A DNA stretch of 64,000 nt, from positions 1-64,000 of the forward strand of contig CAWAIM010000037.1 in the NCBI GenBank assembly GCA_963781895.1. Reading direction: 5' to 3'. Both the position numbers and the translations under genes were made by a program. Origin of the DNA: Roseiarcus sp963781895. GTDB lineage: Bacteria > Pseudomonadota > Alphaproteobacteria > Rhizobiales > Beijerinckiaceae. The notes beneath the pieces are model-generated. The model ran no database searches and was not told where the DNA came from. It saw only the letters and a program-made list of their open reading frames with translations. Below, one piece after another: positions 8,544 to 17,351 of the stretch. Each line of letters starts with the position of its first letter. Position 1 is the first letter of the stretch.

Positions 8544-8791
8544 GTCTCCGAATGTCGCGAGGGCGCGATCCTGAGGCCGTCGTCGCGCGCTGTCCATCGT
8601 GCGCCGAGCCCATGCGCTTCGAATATCGGATTCGACGCGCGCGATTCCGCCGCTTATTGTGGCGCCCGGCGAGGGGCGGATTGCATGCGCACCCTTGACC
8701 GATCGTCGGCGCCGATCGAGGCCAGCCGACGGCGGGGAGGCGACGCACGCGTTTCGGCGCCTGCGGGACGCGTTTGCTGGAGGAGCGTGGA

Positions 8792-9788
8792 ATGCGGGTT
8801 GGGTTCATTGCTGCGCTGGCTGGGGCGATTGGATTTGCCGGGCCGGCTTTCGCGCTCGACAAGGTGACGTTTGCCACCAACTGGGTCGCGGACCCCGAGG
8901 CGGGCGGCTTTTATCAGGCGCTGGTCGACGGAACTTATGAGAAACACGCGGCTCGACGTCACCATCCTGCCGGGCGGCCCGACGTCGAATGGCGGCATGC
9001 TGCTCATTGCCGGCAAGATCGACTTCTACATGGGCGGCGACATGATCGGCGATTTGCTGGCGGTGCAAAACGACATCCCCACCATCGCCGTGGCCGCCGA
9101 ATTCCAGAAGGACCCGCAAATCTTCATGTCGCATCCCGGGGTGGGCCTCGACAGATGGGAGGACCTTCCCAAAGCGACCGCGTTCGCCAGCAGCGGCGCG
9201 ATCAATACCTTCTGGGCATGGATGCGCCTCGCTTATGGGTTCAAAGACGACAAGATCAAACCGTACAATTTCAATTCTGCGCCGTTCATCGTCGACAAAA
9301 ATTCGATTCAGCAGGGCTACCTTACGTCGGAGCCGTATGAGGTCGAGAAACAGGGACACTTCAAACCCAATGTATTCTTGCTGTCCGATTACGGCTACAC
9401 AACCTACTCGACCGAAATCCTGACCCGCCGCGAAATCGTGGAGAACAAACCGGATCTCGTGCAGCGCTTCGTCGACGCCTCCGCCATCGGCTGGTACAAT
9501 TTTCTCTACGGCGACAACGCGAAGGCGATCGCGATGATCAAGAAGGAAAATCCGGAACTCACGGATGACCAGATCGCCTTTTCGATCGCCAAGATGAAAG
9601 AATACGGCATTGTCGATTCCGGCGACACCCTCAAGTACGGCATCGGAGCAATGACAGACGCCCGCTGGAAGGACTTCTACGACAAGATGGTGAAGGCCGG
9701 AATCGTCAAGCCAGGCATCGACTACAAGAAGGCCTACACCTTGCAGTTCGTCAACAAAGGCGTCGGCCTCGACTTGCGCCCGAAGTGA
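8792..9788 (+). CDS. NMT1/THI5-type ABC transporter substrate-binding protein, one frameshift
   Basis: Periplasmic binding protein of about 331 codons from the NMT1 (SsuA/THI5-like) family, which usually delivers nitrogenous or sulfur-containing small molecules to an ABC importer. A Sec signal peptide spans about residues 1-25 (MRVGFIAALAGAIGFAGPAF). The mature start KVTFATNWVADPEAGGFYQA is typical. One base shift near 8950 separates this from LDVTILPGGPTSNGGMLLIA and GKIDFYMGGDMIGD. ATG 8792 has GGAGGAG six bases upstream. No permease or ATPase gene follows; a leftward cytochrome is next. Divergent from the deaminase gene, which suggests a purine-like ligand, but this is inference. Confidence 0.8.
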
Positions 9789-9824
9789 TTCCCGGAGCAG
9801 CGGACCGCCGTCCGCGCATCGCGC

Positions 9825-10361
9825 CTATTTCTGCGACGCGGGCAGCGCGTTGTAGACGTCGGGCGGCAGCACCGCGGAGACGGAAACGGTCACCGTCTGC
9901 GACGAGCGAAACGGTCCCTGGTTCTTGTTGTTCACCGCGGGAATGCTCTTGAGAAAGGCGACGATCGCCGACGCGTCCTCGTCCGTCAAATGCGCAAAGG
10001 CCGCGTAGGGCATGACCGCGCTGAGCTCGCTGCCGTCCGGGCGCTTGCCCGTGCGGATGGCGGTGACGATCTGCTCGCTCGTCCATTGGCCGATGCCGGT
10101 TTCCTTATCCGGCGTCAGGTTCTGGCCGACAAACACGCCTTGACCGGGAATGGAGAAGCCGACGTCCGATCCGCCAAGGTAACGCTTCATGTCGGCGGCG
10201 CCGATCAGGGCGCCGGGGGTGTGACAGTCCGAGCAACCGGCCATGACGACCAGATAGCGTCCGCGCCCGATCTGGTCGTCATCGGCCCTTGCACGGAACG
10301 GCAGAGACGACAGCGCCGCTGCGACCACGCCGAGCGCGTTTGCCAATACATTCTTAGGCAT
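9825..10361 (-). CDS. Periplasmic mono-haem cytochrome c
   Basis: A 178-residue exported electron carrier. A signal peptide ends near residue 26 (…SSLPFRARA). One c-type haem site CSDCH is at 43-47. Later NLTPDKETGIGQWTSEQIVT and MPYAAFAHLTDEDASAIVAF match cytochrome c subunits of the kind that pair with alcohol or aldehyde dehydrogenases; the axial Met may be that in VMPYAAF. ATG 10361 has AAGGAG spaced six bases. It follows the methyltransferase gene by 30 bases on the same strand, so they may be cotranscribed. No dehydrogenase is adjacent, so the electron donor is unknown. Confidence 0.85.
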   Translation of the reverse strand: MPKNVLANALGVVAAALSSLPFRARADDDQIGRGRYLVVMAGCSDCHTPGALIGAADMKRYLGGSDVGFSIPGQGVFVGQNLTPDKETGIGQWTSEQIVTAIRTGKRPDGSELSAVMPYAAFAHLTDEDASAIVAFLKSIPAVNNKNQGPFRSSQTVTVSVSAVLPPDVYNALPASQK

Positions 10362-10391
10362 CGTTGTCTCCTTTTGATCGAGGGCAAGCGG

Positions 10392-11142
10392 TCATGTCGC
10401 CGCGACGCCCGCAATTTCGATCCCGGCGAGGTGATCAGGCACGCGCCAAAACTGCGCCGGATCCGGCCTATGGTCGACCGGCGCGACGTCGCCCCGCCAC
10501 GCCACACCCATCATCTGCGCTGTCTGATAGGCTCTCACTCTCCATCCCCTTGCCGCGAGGGCGCGCAACGCCGCCGAAACATGCGGTGAAACGAGGTCAT
10601 GGAACATGACCATCGCAGTATCGTCGAGATAGGGCGCGCATGCGAGCGCGTCCTTCGTCGGCGCCTCGCCGTCGTGATCGCCGTCGATGAAGGCGAACGA
10701 CCATCGCGCTCCGGATTCTCCGAGGCGGACCACGGCGTCAGGGCTCCTTTCCGGAACGAGGATCGTCGTTGCGCCACCGCCCGCCCCACGCACCACTTCG
10801 GTGAATTCGCGCCGCCAATCCGCATCCGCGAGCAAGGGCTCAATGACATGGAGCGGCGCGAGGCCGGCGGCGACGAGATGCGCGGTTGACCAGCCGCGCC
10901 ATGCGCCAATCTCGAATTCCTCCGTGTCCCGCAAAGGCCTGCGCGTTGGAAAAGAGAACGGAGGCCTCGTCGCGGTTGATGAAGCCGACGGTCGGATTGC
11001 GGCGGTCGACCCGAAACGGATGGTCGATCTCCTTGCGAAAGTAAGGCCAGGTCGACTCGCTCTTGTCGGCTTCGATCATGTTGGGAAACAGATGGTCGAG
11101 AACTGGCGCGTCCAGATTGCCGAAGACGTAATCCTTTGACAT
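10392..11142 (-). CDS. Class I SAM-dependent methyltransferase, one frameshift
   Basis: Predicted cytoplasmic methyltransferase of about 249 codons. The N-terminal part MSKDYVFGNLDAPVLDHLFP runs from 11142. After a single shift near 10925 the frame continues with FEIGAWRGWSTAHLVAAGLA (SAM-binding glycine loop), LHVIEPLLADADW, and RWSFAFIDGDHDGEAPTKDA, whose FIDGDH motif is typical of the Methyltransf_24 group of O-methyltransferases. VMFHDL follows, another hallmark. Substrate cannot be told. The next gene downstream is the cytochrome c at 9825-10361. Confidence 0.75.
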
Positions 11143-11555
11143 CGGTCGGACTCCGAGGTGACAAGCGACGGCGCGACGCGGATCTCGACGCTCAACGGCG
11201 ACTTGCGCCTCGCACGCCACGCCGCGCCAGGTCAAGGACGCCGCCTGCTGGCGCGCGGGACGAAAGGGACGGGCCTGCGAACTGACCCAGCCTGCAGCGG
11301 CGATACTTGGCCGCTTCGGAAGCTGGAAGCCCAACAGAGATCTCAAGGCCAGACATCGGGCTGATCACTTCTCGCGCCGTCGAATCGCTCGACACGTGGA
11401 CCTCCGTCTTGGGCCGCTCGTTGCGACCTTCGCCGCATTCGGTGTTCGCAAACAACTCGATAGTTAAGGATTGCTGGGCGAACTCGCGGACCAAAACTTT
11501 GCTCGTGCAGCCTCAGTACTCGGACCCCGCGCCGCGAACTCGGGGCTCGCACAGA
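11143..11555. other. Intergenic region, no convincing gene
   Basis: 413 bases between the start of the methyltransferase and the end of the HisA-like gene, both leftward. Short open frames exist on both strands but none has a ribosome binding site with a recognisable family pattern. It should contain the methyltransferase promoter. Confidence 0.5.
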
Positions 11556-12248
11556 TCAGATTGCCTCGAAGTCGGCCCTGGTTAACCGCCTTTCGTGCAG
11601 CGCGGACGCGATTAAGACCCCAGCGACCCCCACGGATCTGAGCGCTGCGAGATCGGCGGCGTCGCGTACGCCACCGGCCGCGTATACTTGCCGTGCGCCC
11701 GCGACTGATTGAATAACGGCAATTTGCGCCAATTCAGGGCCGGCGTCGCTCCCGACACGTGTGAGCGTCATGACGATTATCCGCTGCGGCCATAACAGAG
11801 AGTTGTTCAGGATCCCCGCCGGACCCTGAAACTCCCTCCCACGAAAATCAAGGGACAGCACGACGAACGGAGACTTCCGATGCGTTTCTATCAGCGCGCA
11901 GTCACACTGAGATTCACTGCCGATGACCGGGGCGCCGAGACCGGCGCTGAGAACCGCTTCGAGCGCCGCTTCGTCGGCCGCGCCGTTGTCGATCCACAGC
12001 CGAAGAGCCGGAAAGGCCGAGCGGATGCGGCGCAATTCCGATAGATTGTCGCCGTTTCGCCGGATGGCGTCGAGATCGGCGGCGTAGAGCGTGGCAAACG
12101 GATGCACGGAGAGCAGTCCGCGGACAACGTCGACCGGATCGCTGGTTGGAGAAAGCGGGGTCGTGATGGGTTGGTAGGCGTCGCGCTCGCCCATGCGTGC
12201 GCGCACTACCACGCCGCCCATAAGGTCAATGACCGGGATGACGTCCAA
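11556..12248 (-). CDS. HisA/HisF-like TIM-barrel protein of the H4MPT gene set
   Basis: About 230 residues with a HisA-like (betaalpha)8 fold: LDVIPVIDLMGGVVVRARMG at the start (Asp at the HisA catalytic position), YAADLDAIRRNGDN, LRLWIDNGAADE, VLSLDFRGREFQGP with the second HisA-type Asp, and VYAAGGVRDAADL with VAGVLIASAL at the phosphate-binding end. Family knowledge places such paralogues only in organisms with H4MPT-linked C1 metabolism; true HisA would sit with his genes. Preferred start is TTG 12248, seven codons inside an ATG at 12266, because GGGGAGG precedes it. It overlaps the DUF447 gene by 23 bases and is last in a five-gene operon. Probably a cofactor-biosynthesis enzyme; reaction unknown. 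Confidence 0.8.
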   Translation of the reverse strand: MDVIPVIDLMGGVVVRARMGERDAYQPITTPLSPTSDPVDVVRGLLSVHPFATLYAADLDAIRRNGDNLSELRRIRSAFPALRLWIDNGAADEAALEAVLSAGLGAPVIGSESQCDCALIETHRKSPFVVLSLDFRGREFQGPAGILNNSLLWPQRIIVMTLTRVGSDAGPELAQIAVIQSVAGARQVYAAGGVRDAADLAALRSVGVAGVLIASALHERRLTRADFEAI

Positions 12249-12825
12249 GCCGGTCCTCCCCAACATCGGCGGCAAAGACTTGCGCAGCCTTGTCCGTGAG
12301 CCAGCTCCAGGCTTCCGCCTCAGTGGCGCCGGCGGTCTTGCCGACAACGATCTCGAGCCGCGCAAGTTCTGCCTCGACCTCCGCGCGCAGCAACATGTGC
12401 AGGCGGCTGATGAGCACGGCCCCCTCGATGACGGCAGCTTGGGCTCGATTGAAGCCCTCGAACGGCGCATGTGAGGCGCGGTGCGCTACGCGACACACGA
12501 ATCGCGGCCGAAGGAGATCCTCTCGCACGTCGATCACAACAAGCTCGAGATGCGCGAGCGTCGTCTTGAGCCGCGGCGCGGAGATAATGTTCGCTGGAGT
12601 CAGGGGCCAATCGCGACGACCCGTGAGGCACCCGGCGAAGACGCGCACGTCGTCGGTGAGATTGGCGACGGCGAATGGCGCCTGACGGAGGTTTTCGAGC
12701 GTCGTCGAAGGATGAAAAGGCGCCAGGATCCAATGCTCGCCTTCGGCGATCAGCCCCAGCGGCGCCAAATGCGGCTCCCCGCGCGCATTGACAGTGGTCA
12801 CAATGACTTCCCGGATCAGCGGCAT
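12226..12825 (-). CDS. DUF447-family flavin-reductase-like protein
   Basis: 199 residues. The opening MPLIREVIVTTVNARGEPHL, then APLGLIAEGEHWILAPFHPS, is the split-barrel FMN-binding pattern of DUF447, a family shared by methanogenic archaea and H4MPT-using bacteria. Central LPLTPANIISAPRL-like segment and a helical C-terminus follow. It overlaps the DHPS-like gene by 10 bases and the HisA-like gene by 23, so the operon is tightly coupled in translation. Likely a step in making H4MPT or methylofuran; no reaction is established that I can state with confidence. Confidence 0.8.
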   Translation of the reverse strand: MPLIREVIVTTVNARGEPHLAPLGLIAEGEHWILAPFHPSTTLENLRQAPFAVANLTDDVRVFAGCLTGRRDWPLTPANIISAPRLKTTLAHLELVVIDVREDLLRPRFVCRVAHRASHAPFEGFNRAQAAVIEGAVLISRLHMLLRAEVEAELARLEIVVGKTAGATEAEAWSWLTDKAAQVFAADVGEDRLGRHPGH

Positions 12826-14216
12826 GAGTCTTCCCGCGAGCGCAGCGTGTGCCCCGCCACGTTGAGCCGCGTCAAATCCTCGGGAGGCCGGTCTGTCCCG
12901 CAGCCCCAGTCGAGCGGTTCGTCCTGCACGTAGCGCTTGCCGAGGCTAAACGCTATTTCCGCCTTCATCAATTCGGCCCCGAGGTAGAACGCATGCGCGC
13001 CGTCGGATCGGACGTCGAGTTTCTCGAACAGCGCGAGCGCATGCTCGCCGACATGATGACCGTCGCGGTTGTAGACGTGTATCCCATCCTCGGCCACTTC
13101 GATGCGGAAATTGCCATCCTTGACTTGGCGCGCAAGTTCGCCAATCTCGAGGCTCGAATTGGGAAATGGCGACGGGTCGTGGATTTGCAAAAGAGCGCGC
13201 CCATATCCCTTCGGTAAGCTCTGATCCCGGGCCGCGGCATGCATGACGCGCCGCGCCGCGTCGTGTTCTTGGATCGTGCGGCGTGTGTGCGGACTGACCT
13301 GAACCGTCAGCACATTGCCGATGCCGAGTTCCGAGCAGATTCCCATGAGCACCGCGGTTACGCCTACGCTGTCCGCGTCGGTCAACTCAGTCAGATTTCC
13401 GGAGCCCATCATCATTTCCGCCCAAGGCAGGCGCGCGCGAACCTCACGGTAGCGCGCCAGGGCGTCGGCGAAACCGAAATGGATAGGATCGAGAATGGGG
13501 TCGAGAATGGCGGCGAGCCCGCGTTTTCGCGCCGCTTCGGCGGCCCGATAGAGCGATTCGACATCGCCGTGCTCTGCCGGAATCAGCACCGGCCGCGCAT
13601 CGGTCTCCTCGGCGATCGAGAGGTTGCGCTCCGTGAGGCTCAGCAGAAAATCAGCGCCGGCCGCGCCACCGCGACGTAATTCCTCAGACTCGGCAGAATC
13701 GACGCTGACCCCGAAGCCCTGCGCCTTCAGCGCCCGCACCGCGTCCTCGAGATGCGGGAATGGCGTATCCGGCAGACAGCCGAGATCGATTACGTCGGCG
13801 CCTGCGGCGCTCAATTCCGCCGCCCGCAACAGCAGGGTTTCGACAGTCATCTGCGCCGCGTCGACGATTTCGGCGAATATTCTCACCGAGTGACGCGAGA
13901 GGTCCAGCGCCTGGCCGGTTTTGCCGAAAAACGCTGGCAGGTCTTTCAACTCGTCGGGTCCGCGCTGGAACGGCGGCCCAAATTCCTGGGTCAAACGCGC
14001 GAGGTCAGCGCGGCAGCGCCCAGGCACGATGACGCGATCCGCGTCGAGCGGCCGCGGCAGCCGTCGCGTCAAAATAGGTTCGGTCATCAGCGCCGCGACC
14101 TTCACCCCGACGTCCAAGATTGACCACTCGAACGGCGTGGGCGCCATACCCCGCAAAACCGCTTCCAAGCGCGTGCGCGCCAAGTGGCCGGTCAGAAAGA
14201 GAATGCGCAGGCTCAT
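12816..14216 (-). CDS. Dihydropteroate synthase-like protein (DUF6513 type) of H4MPT metabolism
   Basis: A 466-residue protein. An N-terminal extra domain (about 1-140: MSLRILFLTGHLARTRLEAV, VALMTEPILTRRL-like) precedes a pterin-binding TIM barrel: AAELSAAGADVIDLGCLPDT near 170 mirrors the DHPS GAxxIDIGGxST motif, VSVDSAESEELRRG follows, then ILDPILDPIHFGFADALARY and MMMGSGNLTELTDADSVGVT. A C-terminal tail of about 100 residues is specific to this family. In H4MPT users, an enzyme must join a pterin diphosphate to the ribofuranosyl-aniline made by MptG; this family is a good candidate, but that is inference. It overlaps both neighbours by 4 and 10 bases. Confidence 0.82.
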   Translation of the reverse strand: MSLRILFLTGHLARTRLEAVLRGMAPTPFEWSILDVGVKVAALMTEPILTRRLPRPLDADRVIVPGRCRADLARLTQEFGPPFQRGPDELKDLPAFFGKTGQALDLSRHSVRIFAEIVDAAQMTVETLLLRAAELSAAGADVIDLGCLPDTPFPHLEDAVRALKAQGFGVSVDSAESEELRRGGAAGADFLLSLTERNLSIAEETDARPVLIPAEHGDVESLYRAAEAARKRGLAAILDPILDPIHFGFADALARYREVRARLPWAEMMMGSGNLTELTDADSVGVTAVLMGICSELGIGNVLTVQVSPHTRRTIQEHDAARRVMHAAARDQSLPKGYGRALLQIHDPSPFPNSSLEIGELARQVKDGNFRIEVAEDGIHVYNRDGHHVGEHALALFEKLDVRSDGAHAFYLGAELMKAEIAFSLGKRYVQDEPLDWGCGTDRPPEDLTRLNVAGHTLRSREDSCR

Positions 14217-14758
14217 GCCGCGATTTCGATGCGCCTTCGCGCGATCGCTTCGCGAAGTTCGACGATCGAATCAACCGTCGTGGCGCCGGCGAAACGTCCC
14301 AATCGCTCACGGTTTTCCAGATCGATCGGGCGCGGGTACACCTTGACCATGCCTTTGGGCGCCTCGGTGAGGAGTTCCGGCGCGGTGTCGCAGGCGAAGA
14401 CGATGACGGGCACGCGGCACTTGCCGCCCTGTGCGAAGACGTTGCTGACGAGATCGTCGGATATTCCGCAGACGAATTTCGCGACCGCGTTCGAGGTCGC
14501 CGGCGCGACGATCAAGGAGTGATAGACGCCGTAGTAGAATTGCCCCACCGGCACCGAACTCGCCGTCGTATCGCGATAAATTCGGGCGGAGCGCGGCAAG
14601 TCGAGCTCCTGCTTGTACATGCGCAGCACCTCGGCAGCGGCCCTGCTGAGGAAAAGATCGACGTCCTCGAGGTCGCGGACGAGCGTCAGGCTCTCCTTCA
14701 GGAAATGCCCGGATCCGGTAAGCGCCCATCCCCAGCGCGGCGTTTTGTGTTTGGTCAT
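14213..14758 (-). CDS. Archaeal-type flavoprotein, candidate dihydromethanopterin reductase (DmrB/DmrX/AfpA-like)
   Basis: 181 residues with a flavodoxin-like HFCD fold: GWALTGSGHFLKESLTLVRD at the start (phosphate-binding GSG), VDLFLSRAAAEVLRMYK, then HSLIVAPATSNAVAKFVCGI, the conserved flavin-binding segment of the family, and CRVPVIVFACDTAPEL. Only scattered Cys residues are present and no ferredoxin-type cluster motif, which fits the DmrX/AfpA type rather than the ferredoxin-fused DmrB. Such proteins reduce dihydromethanopterin to the active H4MPT. Overlaps the kinase gene by ATGA (14755-14758) and the DHPS-like gene by 4 bases. Confidence 0.8.
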   Translation of the reverse strand: MTKHKTPRWGWALTGSGHFLKESLTLVRDLEDVDLFLSRAAAEVLRMYKQELDLPRSARIYRDTTASSVPVGQFYYGVYHSLIVAPATSNAVAKFVCGISDDLVSNVFAQGGKCRVPVIVFACDTAPELLTEAPKGMVKVYPRPIDLENRERLGRFAGATTVDSIVELREAIARRRIEIAA

Positions 14759-15456
14759 TCGGCTGCCGGCGCGCGATTTCCGATCGCTTCCCTGGTTTGC
14801 ACGATTTCAGGAAAAAGCCGGCGTCGCAACCCGTCGGACAGTCGCGCGGCGTCAGTCGGCGCCGCCAAGTAGACGCGAAAGCCCTTGTCGCTGATATAGC
14901 GCGGGAAAAGCGGATCGACGACGCCGTCCTCGACAAGATCGAGAACTTCGATGCGCTGGGCCGCGAAACGGCGGTGCTTGACGAGCAGAAGTCGGTGCGC
15001 GCCTACCGCGTCCGCCAGCCACGCGGCCAGGCTGTCCGAAGACAGCTCCCAGGATTCCGGCAAGCTGGCGGCCCGCGCCATCCGTTCGGGCAACCAGACC
15101 GGCACCTCGCCTTCCCTCAGCGCGCGTCGAATGGCGCCGAGAGAAGCGGCAAGGCGCAGCGCCGGATTGAGGCTCTGCAGCGCGCGGCCGAATTGCGCCA
15201 TCGCCATCATCGCCATGTCGTGCGCGGCGGCGTTGTCGAAGCGCATTGCGACTTGCGCGTCCCGCACCGCGTCGGCGAAAGGACCTCCGCCCGGCACAAT
15301 AACGATCGAGCCGGCTCGGCCGGCGATCGCGGTGAGCCATTCCAAAAGGTGCGGGCTCGTGGCTTGACTGCCCCCGAGTTTGAGGATGACGAGCCCTCGT
15401 CGGAGGGGCCGCTTCGCGCCGACCCGCGCGGCGTCCTCTGCTCGGTTCCTTGGCAT
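14755..15456 (-). CDS. Amino-acid-kinase-fold enzyme, MfnE-like
   Basis: 233 residues with the amino acid kinase fold: GLVILKLGGSQATSP (phosphate-binding KLGGS), GSIVIVPGGGPFADAVRDAQ, RFDNAAAHDMAMMAMAQFG, then WELSSDSLAAWLADAVGAHR, the domain-closing motif with SSDSLAAWLA. MfnE of methanogens, which phosphorylates aminomethyl-furanmethyl phosphate on the way to methanofuran, belongs to this fold, and this branch occurs next to H4MPT genes. ATG 15456 is chosen over upstream starts because GGGAGG lies eight bases before it. First gene of the leftward operon; the divergent MfnF-like gene starts 204 bases away, so the promoters share that gap. Confidence 0.8.
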   Translation of the reverse strand: MPRNRAEDAARVGAKRPLRRGLVILKLGGSQATSPHLLEWLTAIAGRAGSIVIVPGGGPFADAVRDAQVAMRFDNAAAHDMAMMAMAQFGRALQSLNPALRLAASLGAIRRALREGEVPVWLPERMARAASLPESWELSSDSLAAWLADAVGAHRLLLVKHRRFAAQRIEVLDLVEDGVVDPLFPRYISDKGFRVYLAAPTDAARLSDGLRRRLFPEIVQTREAIGNRAPAAE

Positions 15457-15659
15457 CGCCGTCCTCCCGACCGGCCGTACCCCGCGCGCGTAGGCGCGGA
15501 ATTCGCGAAAATCGTTGCCCTCGACCCGATTAGCCGCCGCGGGCCAGACGCGCAACCTTTGGCCCCCGAACGATCGCCTCTCTCAACGCCCGCGGCTTGA
15601 CGCGGCCGGATACAGCCTTAGCCTTCCGAGAGGATCGTGGCCGAATTGCTGGAGGCGAG

Positions 15660-16706
15660 GTGAGCGTCGTTATCGGCTGGGATATCGGCGGCGCGCATCT
15701 GAAAGCGGTGCGGGTGGCGGACGGGCGGGTCGAAGCGGCGCTCCAGGAGGCGACGCCGCTGTGGCTGGGACTCGACAGCCTGGAGGCCGCGTTTCAGGCG
15801 CTTCTGGCGCAGCTTGGCCCCGCGGATCGACACGCGATCACGATGACTGGCGAATTGTGCGACGCCTTTGCCTCCCGGCGGGAGGGCGTCGTCGGCTTGG
15901 CTCAAATCGCGGCCCGCCGTCTCGCCCCTGCTTCGTCGCGGCTCTATGCGGGGCGAGCCGGCTTTGTCGAATTGGACGAAGCCGCGGCATGCGCGCCCGA
16001 CATCGCCTCGGCAAACTGGCACGCGAGCGCCGCCCTGGTGGCGCTCCGGCTTGGCGACGCGTTGTTGATCGACGTCGGCTCGACGACGGCGGACCTCGTC
16101 CCCGTCGTCGCCGGCAAGGTCGCCGCGCTCGGCTACGCCGACGCCGAGCGGCTCGCCGCGGGAGAACTGGTCTACACCGGAATGGTCCGCAGCTTCGTGA
16201 TGGCGATGGCTTCGCGGGCCCCGTTTCGCGGCGTTTGGACGCCGCTGATGAACGAGTTTTTCGCCAACAGCGCCGACGTGCACCGCATCCTCGGCGCATT
16301 GCCCGACGGCGCGGACAAGATGGCGACCGCCGACGGACGCGCGAAGACCGTCGCGGCGTCGCGCGCCCGTCTCGCGCGGATGGTCGGCAGGGAAGCTGAC
16401 GAGGGCGCGCCCGACCAATGGGCGGCTCTCGCAGCCTGGTTCGCGGAAGCGCAGGTGCGTGAAATCACGGACGCGGCGTTCCTGCGTTTGTCGGTCGGCG
16501 ATCTTGGCCCCGAGGCGCCGGTGGTCGCCGCGGGCATCGGCGAGGGCGTCGCGGCGGAAGTCGCGCGCCGCCTACGGCGCACTTGCGTCGGATTTTCTTC
16601 GCTGATCGCCGGACAGGCCGAAGCCTCGCATTGCGCCCCTGCCGCCGCGGTCGCCCTTCTGGCCGCGGCGGATCTCGACGGCCGACATTCGACCAAAGCG
16701 TGCTAG
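15660..16706 (+). CDS. Hydantoinase/oxoprolinase-family protein, MfnF-like (H4MPT-linked)
   Basis: 348 residues. The start VVIGWDIGGAHLKAVRVADG is an actin-like phosphate loop; LALLIDVGSTTADLVPVVAG-like text near 135 is the second ATPase loop; YTGMVRSFVMAMASRAPFRG, NEFFANSADVHRILGALPDG and VAAGIGEGVAAEVARRL follow. This is the pattern of the probable H4MPT-linked C1-transfer protein family (TIGR03123-like), to which archaeal MfnF belongs as I recall; MfnF couples the furan diphosphate to tyramine-glutamate in methanofuran. GTG 15660 is preferred because GGAGG is four bases upstream; a longer start at 15597 is possible. The exported protein at 16737 follows by 30 bases. Confidence 0.8.
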   Translation: MSVVIGWDIGGAHLKAVRVADGRVEAALQEATPLWLGLDSLEAAFQALLAQLGPADRHAITMTGELCDAFASRREGVVGLAQIAARRLAPASSRLYAGRAGFVELDEAAACAPDIASANWHASAALVALRLGDALLIDVGSTTADLVPVVAGKVAALGYADAERLAAGELVYTGMVRSFVMAMASRAPFRGVWTPLMNEFFANSADVHRILGALPDGADKMATADGRAKTVAASRARLARMVGREADEGAPDQWAALAAWFAEAQVREITDAAFLRLSVGDLGPEAPVVAAGIGEGVAAEVARRLRRTCVGFSSLIAGQAEASHCAPAAAVALLAAADLDGRHSTKAC

Positions 16707-16736
16707 ACTGATCCGGGGAGGCTCAGGGAGAGATAC

Positions 16737-17099
16737 ATGCGCGTTGCCAGATTTGGGATGTTGATTATGGGCATAGGCGCTTCGGCGACGTTCTCGGGCG
16801 CGGCGTTCAGCGCCAGTTCGCCGTCCAATGATTACCCGACGTCCACTCGCGCCGAATATGTTTTCGCCTGCATGAAGACCAACGGCGACACCCGAAAGGC
16901 GCTCGAGCAATGCTCGTGCTCGATTGACGTCATCGCGTCGCTGATCCCCTATGATTCTTATGTCGCCGGCGAGACCGTGGCGTCGATGGACCAGGAAACC
17001 GGGCAGATCGGCGGAATGTTTCGCGCAGCGACGATCGCGAAGGAAGCGCTCGCGAACTTGCGCCGCGCGCAGGCGGAGGCGGAGATCCGCTGCTTTTGA
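16737..17099 (+). CDS. Small exported protein of methylotrophs, function unknown
   Basis: 120 residues. A signal peptide is clear (MRVARFGMLIMGIGASATFS, cleavage near AFSAS). The mature part is helical, with YVFACMKTNGDTRKALEQCS followed by CSIDVIASLIPYDSYVAGET. Four Cys are in the mature part: one in FACM, two close together in EQCSC, and the last next to the C-terminus (IRCF), suggesting disulfides or metal binding in the periplasm. It follows the MfnF-like gene by 30 bases. I recognise the type as recurring beside C1 genes, but no function is known to me. Confidence 0.75.
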   Translation: MRVARFGMLIMGIGASATFSGAAFSASSPSNDYPTSTRAEYVFACMKTNGDTRKALEQCSCSIDVIASLIPYDSYVAGETVASMDQETGQIGGMFRAATIAKEALANLRRAQAEAEIRCF

Positions 17100-17295
17100 C
17101 GAGCGAGTCGACGGGCAAGACGACGTTCCTCGGGGCCGTCAGCGGGCTGAAGCGACGCGATCTCGCGGATTGACCATGAGGCGTCAAATCGAGTCGCCGA
17201 CTGCGTTTTTTCAGGCGCTTGGGCGCCATTTTCCGCCCTTCGATGACTCTCAGGCCGCTTGCCTGATCTCCGCCCGTGGCGAGGAAACGGACAAT

Positions 17296-17351
17296 CCAAA
17301 CCACCCGCGCCAAACCACCCGCGCCAAACGATCCGCGCCAAACGATCCGCG
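17296..17351. repeat. 14-bp tandem repeat, four copies
   Basis: Two copies of CCAAACCACCCGCG are followed by two of CCAAACGATCCGCG, head to tail with no spacers. The two variants differ at two positions and are each duplicated, as expected from slippage. No gene covers it. Confidence 0.85.

Noticed and set aside
11192..11494. A 100-codon minus-strand gene upstream of the methyltransferase
   Set aside because: No family pattern, weak start and no conservation signal visible; treated as intergenic.
17296..17351. CRISPR-like repeat array
   Set aside because: The units are only 14 bases and directly adjacent with no spacers, and no cas gene is in the window.
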